A stretch of 28,913 nt of DNA from positions 1 to 28,913 of the forward strand of contig JAEDJS010000022.1 of the NCBI GenBank assembly GCA_016296205.1. Direction: 5' to 3'. Shown here one piece after another: positions 8,113 to 15,298 of the stretch. The notes under the pieces are model-generated. The model had not been told where the DNA came from and ran no database searches. It saw nothing but the letters and a program-made list of their open reading frames with translations. The first letter of the stretch is position 1, and each line of letters opens with the position of its first letter. This DNA is from Treponema sp. Its GTDB lineage: Bacteria; Spirochaetota; Spirochaetia; Treponematales; Treponemataceae. Made by a program: the position numbers and the translations under genes.

Positions 8113-8149
8113 AAAGCAGGCGGTTTATTAAATCTGTCTGCTTTTTTTT
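8113..8149 (+). terminator. Rho-independent terminator between prfA and prmC
   Basis: Nine-base stem AAAGCAGGC/GTCTGCTTT (one G-U pair) at 8113-8121 and 8136-8144, 14-base loop, followed by a T run to 8149. It starts 14 bases after the prfA stop. prmC, 24 bases downstream, then depends on read-through or on a promoter I cannot clearly place. Confidence 0.75.
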
Positions 8150-8173
8150 ATTATTTCCAGGAAAAGTTGAACT

Positions 8174-9061
8174 ATGACCATCAGAGAATTCAAACAATTA
8201 AATCTACAGAAACTCAAAAATTCACCAAGTGCTTCACTGGATCTGGACGTTCTGTTGATGCATATACTGGACTGCGACCGCACATTTCTTCTGCTGCATA
8301 ATACCGATGTTATTCCCCAGGAAAAATTTGAATGGCTCCAGAATGCAGTTTCCAAACGCACCACCGGTCTCCCAATTGCCTACATTACAGGCTCCAAAGA
8401 ATTTTACGGTTACAGTTTTAATGTTTCCCCCTCGGTGCTTATCCCCAAGCCAGACACAGAAATTCTAGTAGAAGAAACTTTATCAAAAATAAAATCAGTT
8501 GCAGAAAAATTTCCTTCCCAAAATATCCAAATCTGCGACATGTGTACAGGCAGCGGATGTGTTGCAGTAAGTTGCAATCTTTCTTCAGAATTTTCTTCCA
8601 GGTTGAATTTTACAATGGCCGACATTTCTCCCCATGCTCTGGAAGTGGCAAAATCAAATGTAGAAAAACATTCACTTACCAACTGTGAGCTGGTGCAGAC
8701 AAATTTGTTTCAAAATATTCAAAAGAAATTTCATATCATTACTGCAAATCCGCCATATATTCCAAAAGACCAGACAACTGAACTTTTACTGGATGGCCGC
8801 AGTGAACCACGCCTTGCCCTAGACGGAGACGTTTTACAAGACGGAAAAGAATCCTGCTCTACAGACGGTTTGGAAATTATGAGACGCCTTGTGCCCCAAG
8901 CGTTCGATCACCTTTTAACAGAAGGCTGGTTTTTAACAGAAGCCGGTGAATACAACGCAGAAGAAACCCAAAAAATTTTTATCCAGTGGGGCTTCAAAAA
9001 CACAAAAATCCTCCCCGATTTAGAAGGCCAATTGAGAGTAATAATCGGGCAAAAAGCTTAA
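8174..9061 (+). CDS. prmC: Release factor N5-glutamine methyltransferase
   Basis: A 295-residue HemK/PrmC enzyme that transfers a methyl group from S-adenosylmethionine to the GGQ glutamine of release factors. Residues 1-75 form the helical N-domain that binds the release factor. SAM motif I is CDMCTGSGCVAV (121-132) and the substrate-amide clamp is NPPY at 192-195. The usual LIPRPDTE segment reads LIPKPDTE (89-96), a conservative Arg-to-Lys change. An AGGAAA stretch about 10 bases upstream may serve for ribosome binding. The prfA-prmC order is classical across bacteria, and the substrate is the preceding gene's product. The GGRSEPRLALDGD-like acceptor segment is present as DGRSEPRLALDGD near residue 207. 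Confidence 0.96.
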   Translation: MTIREFKQLNLQKLKNSPSASLDLDVLLMHILDCDRTFLLLHNTDVIPQEKFEWLQNAVSKRTTGLPIAYITGSKEFYGYSFNVSPSVLIPKPDTEILVEETLSKIKSVAEKFPSQNIQICDMCTGSGCVAVSCNLSSEFSSRLNFTMADISPHALEVAKSNVEKHSLTNCELVQTNLFQNIQKKFHIITANPPYIPKDQTTELLLDGRSEPRLALDGDVLQDGKESCSTDGLEIMRRLVPQAFDHLLTEGWFLTEAGEYNAEETQKIFIQWGFKNTKILPDLEGQLRVIIGQKA

Positions 9062-9074
9062 AATTTACTGCATA

Positions 9075-9118
9075 AAAAATAAAAGGCGTCTAAAGAAACT
9101 TATTCTTTAAAGACGCCT
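9075..9118 (-). terminator. Terminator of the small outer-membrane-type gene
   Basis: A 14-pair hairpin: AGGCGTCT (9084-9091) pairs with AGACGCCT (9111-9118) and AAAGAA (9092-9097) with TTCTTT (9103-9108), with a two-base bulge. On the minus strand it is followed by TTTTATTTTTTA. On the plus strand no T run follows, but the hairpin lies just after prmC and may also block read-through there. Confidence 0.8.
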
Positions 9119-9149
9119 GTTAACTAAATTAAACTGTTAAAAATTCAAC

Positions 9150-9776
9150 TTACCAAACAAATCTAATGCCTGTTCCAACACACATGCCCACAATTGGAGT
9201 TGTTGGGAACTGACCGATAAATCCAAACTGAACTGGAACAGAAATGTGTTTTGCAAATACAAAATCAAATCCAAAACCAATTCCGGCAACTGCATTAATT
9301 TTCCAGCCGTCCCAGGTATAACTAAGTATATCAAGTTCTTTGTCGTAATCTGTAGACCAGTCACTTTGAGCAGTAATTCCTACTAAAGACCATCCGAACA
9401 ATGTCATATCAAAACCTTTAGCAAATTCACAGTGGAACAGTTTTAATTCCGGCATAACAGCAAAGTTAAATCCACCAACATATTTGCCACTGCCCCTATC
9501 CCATGGATATTCATCTGCATATCCTGAACCAATAAAAGCAAGCCCAAAAGCATTTCCAAAGAAACGTTCATATTCCAGACCGTAAACACCACAGCCGCCA
9601 CCGAGAAGTGCTACACCAATTGAATTCTGTCCCAAATCACCAAATTTTGATGGAGAAGAAACCTCTGTCTGCGTAAATTGATTAACCGGTTGATTAATCG
9701 CAATAACTTCCTGTTCCTGAGCAAAAATATTTGAAGCAATCAACAGGCTAGCTAACAAAACCAACAACTTTTTCAT
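9150..9776 (-). CDS. Exported protein, probable small outer membrane beta-barrel, function unknown
   Basis: A 208-residue protein I cannot assign to a named family. Signal peptide: residues 1-19, MKKLLVLLASLLIASNIFA, with cleavage before QEQE. The mature part alternates short hydrophobic, glycine- and aromatic-rich strands (GVALLGGGCGVYGLEYERFF, GLAFIGSGYADE, FAVMPELKLF, INAVAGIGFGFDFVF) and ends in a strand finishing RFVW. A C-terminal aromatic residue is the usual signal for outer membrane barrel insertion. Length would suit an 8-strand barrel. Two cysteines lie in the mature part. It stands alone between a near-consensus promoter and a strong terminator, so it is probably well expressed. 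Confidence 0.75.
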   Translation of the reverse strand: MKKLLVLLASLLIASNIFAQEQEVIAINQPVNQFTQTEVSSPSKFGDLGQNSIGVALLGGGCGVYGLEYERFFGNAFGLAFIGSGYADEYPWDRGSGKYVGGFNFAVMPELKLFHCEFAKGFDMTLFGWSLVGITAQSDWSTDYDKELDILSYTWDGWKINAVAGIGFGFDFVFAKHISVPVQFGFIGQFPTTPIVGMCVGTGIRFVW

Positions 9777-9816
9777 AAAATCTCCCTTATTTCAATGTTT
9801 TTTTAAAGTTTTTTTT

Positions 9817-9845
9817 AATATATTTTTTTTCTAGTTGTTTGTCAA
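9817..9845 (-). promoter_or_regulatory. Near-consensus sigma-70 promoter of the outer-membrane-type gene
   Basis: Minus strand -35 TTGACA (9845-9840, 6/6), 17-base A-rich spacer, -10 TATATT (9822-9817, 5/6), transcription start near 9810. It directly abuts the stop codon of the RelA/SpoT gene. A leader of about 33 bases ends in an AGGGAG ribosome binding site before ATG 9776. Confidence 0.75.
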
Positions 9846-11666
9846 CTATTCCAGCTTCTGATCCCATTCAACTTCAACAGCCCGCTTCTGCACATCTCTA
9901 ATCTTCCCAAATGCAAAACAATCTTTTCGATGAATAACAATTCCTTTAAACCTGGAAACATAACCAACAATTTCATCACCTTTTTGAGGATTACAGCACT
10001 TTGCAATTGAAATCAAAAAGTTTGTATTTTTCCCGATTTTTATTTTTCCAGTAAAAGTATCTTCTGCATTTTTTTTCTTCTTTGATTTTTCACCTTTTTC
10101 TTTGCGGTCAAGATATTTCTGATGTTCAACCTGCTTAGAATGAAGATTGTTCGCCTCTTTTTCTGCCTGCTGTTTTTGCAATAAATCCTTGTCTACAAAA
10201 GTTGGATCATTTGCCAGAAGCCAGTTACGAATTTTCTGCCGGGCTTTAGAAGTATGAACCTGATTATATTGATTCTGAGTTGGATGAGCACCTGGACTTG
10301 TAAGAATTTCCACAACCTGAGTATTCTGCAAAGGAGTTGTAAGTTGAATGATTTTTCCATCAGCTTTAGCACCAACAATTTTTTCGCCCACCGCTGAATG
10401 AATTGCATAAGCAAAATCAATTGCATTTGAATTTGAAGGAAGTTGAATAACATCCCCCGCCGGTGTAAACACAAAAATTTCATCACCTAAAAGATCATCT
10501 TTAAGCTGCTCAAAAAAATTTTCGTTGTCCAGATTTTCACTTCTAAGACTTTTTAACTGATTAATAATACTCAAATCCTGAGCTTTAACCATATCGTGAT
10601 TTGTTCCCTTTTTATACAGCCAGTGGGAAGCAACACCATGTTCTGCCACATTATGCATTTCTTGCGTTCTAATTTGAATTTCCAATGGTTTGCCTTCACA
10701 TAAAACGGTTGTATGCAGACTCTGGTAACCATTGGCTTTTGGCATGGCAATATAATCTTTAAATCTTCCGTCCAGTGGCTTCCACAAACCGTGAACAATT
10801 CCAATTAATGTGTAACATTCACTTTCCTGTTTACAAATGATTCTTAGCGCAAGAAGGTCGTAAAGCTCTCCGGCTTCTTTATTGCGTTTCTTCATTTTCT
10901 GATATATTGAATAGAAATGTTTTGCTCTGCTCTTAATCTGAACTTCAATCCCCATTTTTTGTGCGCTCATAAAAATCTTTTTTACTGCACTCTGAAGATA
11001 TTCATTACGTTCATCTTTTTTTAAAGAAACAATCTGTTTAATCTGCTGGAAGGCATCAGGATTAGTATATTTTAAACTTAAATCCTCCAGTTCATTTTTT
11101 AAATCACCTATACCAAGACGCCCCGCAAGAGGTGCCCAAATATCAATTACTTCTTTTGCAATAGATTTTTGAGTTGATTCATCCAGTCCTTTAAGATTGC
11201 GCATTCGGTCCAAGCGGTCTGCAAGTTTTACAAAAATTACCCGGATATCATCAATCATGGCAAAAAGCATTTTTCTGATGCTGTCTGCCTGCTGCATAGT
11301 TTTACTGTTGATTTTTAATGTACTGATTTTTGTTGTACCGCTGCAGATATTCAAAACATCCTGGCCAAAAAGTTCACCCAGTTCCTGTTCGCAATCTGGG
11401 ACTTGTTCAAACAAATTGTGGAAAAAACCTGCAATTATTGTGTCTGCATCAAATTTTCCTTTTGCAAGAATAAATGCAACCCTCATTGGATGGAGATAAT
11501 AGGGATTCACCTGTCCCCTCATCAAACCTTCTGTTTTTTCTACAAGATAATTCCAGGCCTTTGATATTTTCTGATTTTCTTCTTCTGTATAAAAATCAAA
11601 ATTCTTAAAAAATTCCTGCAATAAATTTTGTGGGGAAATATCCTGAATGTTAAATTCATCCTGCAT
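9846..11666 (-). CDS. RelA/SpoT-family (p)ppGpp synthetase with eroded hydrolase site and no ACT domain
   Basis: A 606-residue alarmone enzyme, shorter than the usual 700-750. Order: HD-type hydrolase domain (about 30-190), synthetase (about 240-350), TGS (394-455), lysine-rich linker, conserved-cysteine domain (IAKCCNPQKGDEIVGYV, 554-570, with Cys557, Cys558, Cys583). The C-terminal ACT/RRM domain is absent. Synthetase residues look intact: SRAKHFYSIYQKM, RFKDYIAMPKANGYQSLHT (301-319) and EIQIRTQEMHNVAEHG. RFKD is the RXKD form typical of bifunctional Rel/SpoT. In the hydrolase domain His59 and Asp150 remain, but the HDxxED motif reads HNLFEQ (83-88) and the Asn expected near 154 is Arg, so hydrolysis is probably lost. 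Start ATG has AGGGAG upstream, inside the end of the U32 gene, two bases away. Confidence 0.93.
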   Translation of the reverse strand: MQDEFNIQDISPQNLLQEFFKNFDFYTEEENQKISKAWNYLVEKTEGLMRGQVNPYYLHPMRVAFILAKGKFDADTIIAGFFHNLFEQVPDCEQELGELFGQDVLNICSGTTKISTLKINSKTMQQADSIRKMLFAMIDDIRVIFVKLADRLDRMRNLKGLDESTQKSIAKEVIDIWAPLAGRLGIGDLKNELEDLSLKYTNPDAFQQIKQIVSLKKDERNEYLQSAVKKIFMSAQKMGIEVQIKSRAKHFYSIYQKMKKRNKEAGELYDLLALRIICKQESECYTLIGIVHGLWKPLDGRFKDYIAMPKANGYQSLHTTVLCEGKPLEIQIRTQEMHNVAEHGVASHWLYKKGTNHDMVKAQDLSIINQLKSLRSENLDNENFFEQLKDDLLGDEIFVFTPAGDVIQLPSNSNAIDFAYAIHSAVGEKIVGAKADGKIIQLTTPLQNTQVVEILTSPGAHPTQNQYNQVHTSKARQKIRNWLLANDPTFVDKDLLQKQQAEKEANNLHSKQVEHQKYLDRKEKGEKSKKKKNAEDTFTGKIKIGKNTNFLISIAKCCNPQKGDEIVGYVSRFKGIVIHRKDCFAFGKIRDVQKRAVEVEWDQKLE

Positions 11667-11668
11667 AA

Positions 11669-13135
11669 TTATCTCCCTGTGTCGCGGACTTTTCCTTCTT
11701 CAAATTCTTTATCAAATGAACGAATAAGTGCTCCGTCTTCCAATTCATATTTTGTATACAAAACACATGGATGACCATCGCAAACCCAATTATAAATTTC
11801 ACCAGTTTCCGGATTCACAAAAAATCTGTCTTCTTCAGGCAAGTCGATTGATGCAACGTTTGGTGTTACAATCTGCAAAACACTTTCTTTATTTATCATA
11901 TTAAGTGCTTTAATCTTATACATATGCCATCCGGATTTTTCAAAGACAGCAGGAAGTTCACGGTCTGGATTTGCTTCCATTGCCCGTTTATGGGCTTCTT
12001 TTGCCTGAGGACAAAGGGCGTCATATTTTTGCTGGCGGTCTAATTTTAGTTTTTCGCCTAAGTTGATTACTTCTGCCATTTGTTCTGCATTCAATTTATC
12101 TCCAACTGTGGCAGCTAAATCCCATGCACTGTCGCTGGCACCTGTTACAGTTACATCTGCATCTTCCCGGTTAAAATAAAAACCTGTTGCATAGGCTCTG
12201 TGACTTGCTTCATAAAGTTCTTTTTCAAAAGGTTTGCTTTCTTCTTTTGAAATTTTTCCTTCCAGTGCATCAAGTGCCTTTCTGTAAGCTCTTGTAATCA
12301 ATGCTACATAATAAACACTTTTCATTCGGCCTTCAATTTTTAATGAATCAACTCCGGCTTTTTTTAATTCTTCAAGATGGTCAATCATGCACAAATCTTT
12401 TGAACTCAAAACTGCAGTAAAATTATCACCTTCATAAACTGGGAAATATTCATCCGGGCGTTTGTGCTCACGCAAAACAAGTTGGCCGCTCTGTGCAAGA
12501 GTTTTGCCAAAATCAACTCCCTCTTTTGCCAGCAAATCATAATCCCAGCGGCAAGTGTGACTGCAAAATCCACTCTGTGCACTTCTTCCATTTAAATAGG
12601 CACTCATCAAACAACGGCCAGCATAAGCAATACACATTGCCCCGTGAACAAAACATTCAATTTCCATATCAGGAACTGCATCTTTTATTTCTGCAATTTC
12701 TTTTAAACTTGCTTCACGGCCCATTACAACCCTGTCAAAACCAATACTTTTGTACATTTTAACAGCTTCACGGTTCATGCAGCTTGCCTGAGTACTCAAA
12801 TGAAGTGCGGCATTCGGGAAATGTTTTTTAATCAGCGGAACGATTCCCAAATCCTGAACAATAAACGCATCAATTGGATACTGCTGGAAATATGGAATTT
12901 CTTTTATAAAATTATCCAGCTCGTTGTTGTGAAAACTTATGTTAAGCGCACAATGCAATTTCTTTTCCGGATACTGAGCTTTAAGATCGATGATTTTTTT
13001 ATATTCATCTTCATAAAAATTGTCGGCTTTAACCCGCAATGAAAATTTTTTAAGACCAATATAACTGGCATCAGCACCGTACATATACGCATATTTGAGT
13101 TTTTCGATATTTCCTGCTGGCGATAAAAGTTCCAT
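11669..13135 (-). CDS. U32 family protein, TrhP/YegQ-like (tRNA hydroxylation)
   Basis: A 488-residue member of the family annotated as U32 peptidase. It begins with the diagnostic MELLSPAGNIEKLKYAYMYG, followed by LNISFHNNELDNFIKEI and IHLS-like AALHLSTQASCMN. The U32 signature is MEIECFVHGAMCIAYAGRCL near residue 160, with the cysteine pattern C-x6-C-x15-C-x3-C continuing into GFCSHTCRW; these cysteines bind an iron-sulfur cluster in studied members. Similarity to E. coli YegQ/TrhP, which forms 5-hydroxyuridine at tRNA position 34, is stronger than to proteases, so RNA modification is the better guess. The C-terminal third (MYKIKALNMINKE, FVNPETGEIYNW) also fits. It is the middle gene of the hydrolase-U32-RelA operon, with gaps of 8 and 2 bases. 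Confidence 0.9.
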   Translation of the reverse strand: MELLSPAGNIEKLKYAYMYGADASYIGLKKFSLRVKADNFYEDEYKKIIDLKAQYPEKKLHCALNISFHNNELDNFIKEIPYFQQYPIDAFIVQDLGIVPLIKKHFPNAALHLSTQASCMNREAVKMYKSIGFDRVVMGREASLKEIAEIKDAVPDMEIECFVHGAMCIAYAGRCLMSAYLNGRSAQSGFCSHTCRWDYDLLAKEGVDFGKTLAQSGQLVLREHKRPDEYFPVYEGDNFTAVLSSKDLCMIDHLEELKKAGVDSLKIEGRMKSVYYVALITRAYRKALDALEGKISKEESKPFEKELYEASHRAYATGFYFNREDADVTVTGASDSAWDLAATVGDKLNAEQMAEVINLGEKLKLDRQQKYDALCPQAKEAHKRAMEANPDRELPAVFEKSGWHMYKIKALNMINKESVLQIVTPNVASIDLPEEDRFFVNPETGEIYNWVCDGHPCVLYTKYELEDGALIRSFDKEFEEGKVRDTGR

Positions 13136-13143
13136 AATTCAAC

Positions 13144-14103
13144 TTACTCCGGATCACTCAAATGGTTTGTTCGTTCATCATCACCTGAGCGCAAAAATTT
13201 TCCAAGTTTTTCTATTGCCAAATGACTTTCTTCAAGATATTCATCTGCCATCTGGAACATAAACATCATCTTTGGCCACACATCATAAGTATAAGTTACA
13301 TCTGCTGCTTCCAAAAGTTTAATAAGACTGTTGGCGTGGGCTTTTAAAATTTCTTTCTCTCCCATCTGAATATAAACATGGGGAAAACCTACATAATTTT
13401 CTGCCACTGCCTTTAACGGGCTTATAAGAGGATTTTCAAAATTAGAAGCATAAGTGTACAAATCAACGCAGCGGTGCAAACTGTCACCACTCATAACCTC
13501 GTCACTTTGTTTCTTTGGATAAATCAATTCATTGTCACTGCTAAAATCAAGGCATGGAGAAAGAAGCACAAGATTTTTTACACATTTGCGGTATTTTTCT
13601 CTAAGCTTTAACAACAAACTTACTGCAAGAGAGCAACCAGTTCCGTCACTGGCAAGAATTATTTCTGGCTGAGCATTTGGATCTTCTATCTGCAAACTTA
13701 TCTGCTCTTCGGCATAAACCAGCCGGAATACAGTCTGAATATCTTCCAACCCTGCAGGATAAGCAAAAGTTGGTGGCAATCTAAATTCTGGAACAATTAC
13801 TCTTGTAGAACTTGCATGAGCCAGACTTGCACAAAATCCCCGCCAACTTTCTCGGGAACCGCCACAGAATGAACCACCATGGATATAAATCATAGTTCGT
13901 TTTGAAGAATAAACTTCCGGCACTAATACATCGCATTTAATTCCGCCGTAATCGTGTTCGTTTAATTCAACTCTATTTGGCAAAAAAACTGTTTTAAAAG
14001 TATCCTCTATTTTTTTTCTAAAGGGTTCAACTTCGCTCTTTGAAGTGATTACCAATGTTCTTAATTTTTTTACAGCTGCTCTTCTGTCGACCTTTAATTC
14101 CAT
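13144..14103 (-). CDS. Alpha/beta hydrolase fold-3 protein lacking the catalytic Ser and His (probable pseudoenzyme)
   Basis: A 319-residue cytosolic protein with the hormone-sensitive-lipase (fold-3) layout. The oxyanion motif HGGSF is at 75-79 and FRLPPTFAYPAGLEDIQTVF, the usual segment after it, is present. At the nucleophile elbow, where relatives have GDSAGG, this protein has SDGTGC (152-157), putting Gly154 in the serine position. Near the C-terminus, where relatives read GMPHVFQ, this reads KMMFMFQ (278-284), so the histidine position is Phe281. The acidic region MGEKEIL (247-253) is kept. The reading frame is intact throughout, so this looks like a maintained non-catalytic protein. 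First gene of a three-gene operon with U32 and RelA/SpoT proteins. Start ATG 14103 has no Shine-Dalgarno. Confidence 0.82.
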   Translation of the reverse strand: MELKVDRRAAVKKLRTLVITSKSEVEPFRKKIEDTFKTVFLPNRVELNEHDYGGIKCDVLVPEVYSSKRTMIYIHGGSFCGGSRESWRGFCASLAHASSTRVIVPEFRLPPTFAYPAGLEDIQTVFRLVYAEEQISLQIEDPNAQPEIILASDGTGCSLAVSLLLKLREKYRKCVKNLVLLSPCLDFSSDNELIYPKKQSDEVMSGDSLHRCVDLYTYASNFENPLISPLKAVAENYVGFPHVYIQMGEKEILKAHANSLIKLLEAADVTYTYDVWPKMMFMFQMADEYLEESHLAIEKLGKFLRSGDDERTNHLSDPE

Positions 14104-14110
14104 AAATTAT

Positions 14111-14143
14111 AGTATAGCAAGTTTTCCCAAATTTTGCTATATT
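14111..14143. promoter_or_regulatory. Compact divergent promoter, metA (+) and hydrolase-U32-rel operon (-)
   Basis: Only 46 bases separate the two ATGs. Plus strand: extended -10 TGCTATATT with -10 at 14138-14143, six bases before the metA ATG. Minus strand: extended -10 TGCTATACT with -10 at 14116-14111, seven bases before the hydrolase ATG. Together they form an inverted repeat TATAGCAA (14113-14120) and TTGCTATA (14134-14141) with a 13-base centre. No good -35 is present on either side, which suits extended -10 promoters. Confidence 0.6.
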
Positions 14144-14149
14144 TCTCCT

Positions 14150-15064
14150 ATGCCAATTAAAATTGATTCAGATTTGCCAGCCCGTTCAATTCTGGAGAAC
14201 GAAAATATCTTCGTAATGACCGACGAACGTGCCGCTGCCCAGGATATCCGCCCACTTAAAATTGCAATCGTTAACTTAATGCCTACAAAAGTTGCCACAG
14301 AAACACAATTACTGCGACTTTTAGGAAACACTCCTTTGCAAATTGAAATTTCACTTGTCTGCATGGACGGACACGTTTCGAAAAACACAAGCGAAGATCA
14401 TCTGGACAGATTTTACATTTCCTCAAAAGAAGTGCTTGAACGCAAATTTGACGGCATGATTATAACTGGTGCTCCACTGGAACAAATTGAATTTGAAAAA
14501 GTTGATTACTGGGACGAACTTTGCAAAATCATGGATTACGCAAAGAAAAATGTTTATTGCACACTTTACATCTGCTGGGGAGCAATGGCCGGTCTTTATC
14601 ATTTGTACGGAATTAATAAACATATTACAGATAAAAAACTTTTTGGCGTTTTTAATAATGCAAAACTAGAACTCCACGAACCACTTATGCGAGGCTTTGA
14701 CGATTTATTCCCTGTTCCAACAAGCCGTTGGGCAACTCTCACTAGAGAAGACATTTTTCCACACAAAGAATTGAATCTCCTGGCAGAAAGTCACACAACT
14801 GGAGTTACTCTGGTAAAAAGCAACGATAATCGTTCAATTTTTATGACCGGTCATCTTGAATACGACACCGATACTCTAGCTGCAGAATATTTCCGTGACA
14901 AAGAAAAGGGAATGGATACCGCTATGCCAGAAAATTATTTTACAAAAGATAATCCTAGTCTGCCCCTTTTAAACACCTGGCGAAGCACTGCTCATTTATT
15001 TTACAGCAACTGGCTCAATTATTACGTTTACCAGAACACCCCATTCGATGTGAATGATATTTAA
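14150..15064 (+). CDS. metA: Homoserine O-acetyltransferase of the MetA type
   Basis: A 304-residue enzyme that activates homoserine in methionine synthesis. Catalytic residues align one-to-one with E. coli MetA numbering: Cys142 (LYICWGAMAG), His235 and Glu237 (TGHLEYD). Residue 111 is Glu (TGAPLEQIEF), where E. coli has Gly. In characterised MetA enzymes Glu111 gives acetyl-CoA and Gly gives succinyl-CoA specificity, so the product should be O-acetylhomoserine despite the usual name homoserine O-succinyltransferase. This agrees with metY in the same window. I chose ATG 14150 (MPIKIDSDLPAR) because MetA proteins begin this way; the longer frame from 14045 runs into the opposite gene. No Shine-Dalgarno; the -10 is six bases upstream. 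Confidence 0.95.
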   Translation: MPIKIDSDLPARSILENENIFVMTDERAAAQDIRPLKIAIVNLMPTKVATETQLLRLLGNTPLQIEISLVCMDGHVSKNTSEDHLDRFYISSKEVLERKFDGMIITGAPLEQIEFEKVDYWDELCKIMDYAKKNVYCTLYICWGAMAGLYHLYGINKHITDKKLFGVFNNAKLELHEPLMRGFDDLFPVPTSRWATLTREDIFPHKELNLLAESHTTGVTLVKSNDNRSIFMTGHLEYDTDTLAAEYFRDKEKGMDTAMPENYFTKDNPSLPLLNTWRSTAHLFYSNWLNYYVYQNTPFDVNDI

Positions 15065-15138
15065 TTTGATTTCCCCATCATTACGAGAGTGCAGATTTAA
15101 TTGCTCTAAACATTGGTGGCCCAGCGTAATGTAAACTC

Positions 15139-15223
15139 CCTTGAAAAAGTGCATGAATTTCTTGAAAAGTCACTTGAAAAAGTGTATGCTCATTATAAAA
15201 AGTCCCTTAAAAAAGTGCAACAA
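15139..15223 (+). repeat. Left array: three GAAAAAGTG motifs at exact 33-bp spacing
   Basis: In the 234-base gap between convergent metA and the ATPase gene. Copies are TTGAAAAAGTGCATG from 15141, TTGAAAAAGTGTATG from 15174 and TTAAAAAAGTGCAAC from 15207, each exactly 33 bases apart; a weaker TTGAAAAGTCAC starts at 15162. The motifs point towards the ATPase gene and are inverted relative to the array on its other side. One frame reads through as 11-residue repeats (LEKVHEFLEKS, LEKVYAHYKKS, LKKVQQEVYMF) to a stop at 15272-15274, but there is no convincing start. Upstream, CATTACG (15079-15085) and CGTAATG (15125-15131) form an inverted pair. Confidence 0.7.
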
Positions 15224-15298
15224 GAGGTTTATATGTTCAAAAGAAAAATCATGTTTGAATTTGAAGGTTTGTAATCTGTAGAGATAGTGGGAGATAGG

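Noticed and set aside
9831..9848. Hairpin AGTTG/CAACT as a terminator of the RelA/SpoT gene
   Set aside because: Only five pairs, followed by A-rich and not T-rich RNA, and it overlaps the next promoter's -35.
14045..14149. Longer metA start at 14045
   Set aside because: It would overlap the start of the opposite gene and the divergent promoter; MetA proteins begin at MPIK/MPIR.
15065..15138. Terminator after metA from CATTACG/CGTAATG
   Set aside because: Seven-base arms with a 39-base loop and no T run; too weak to call.
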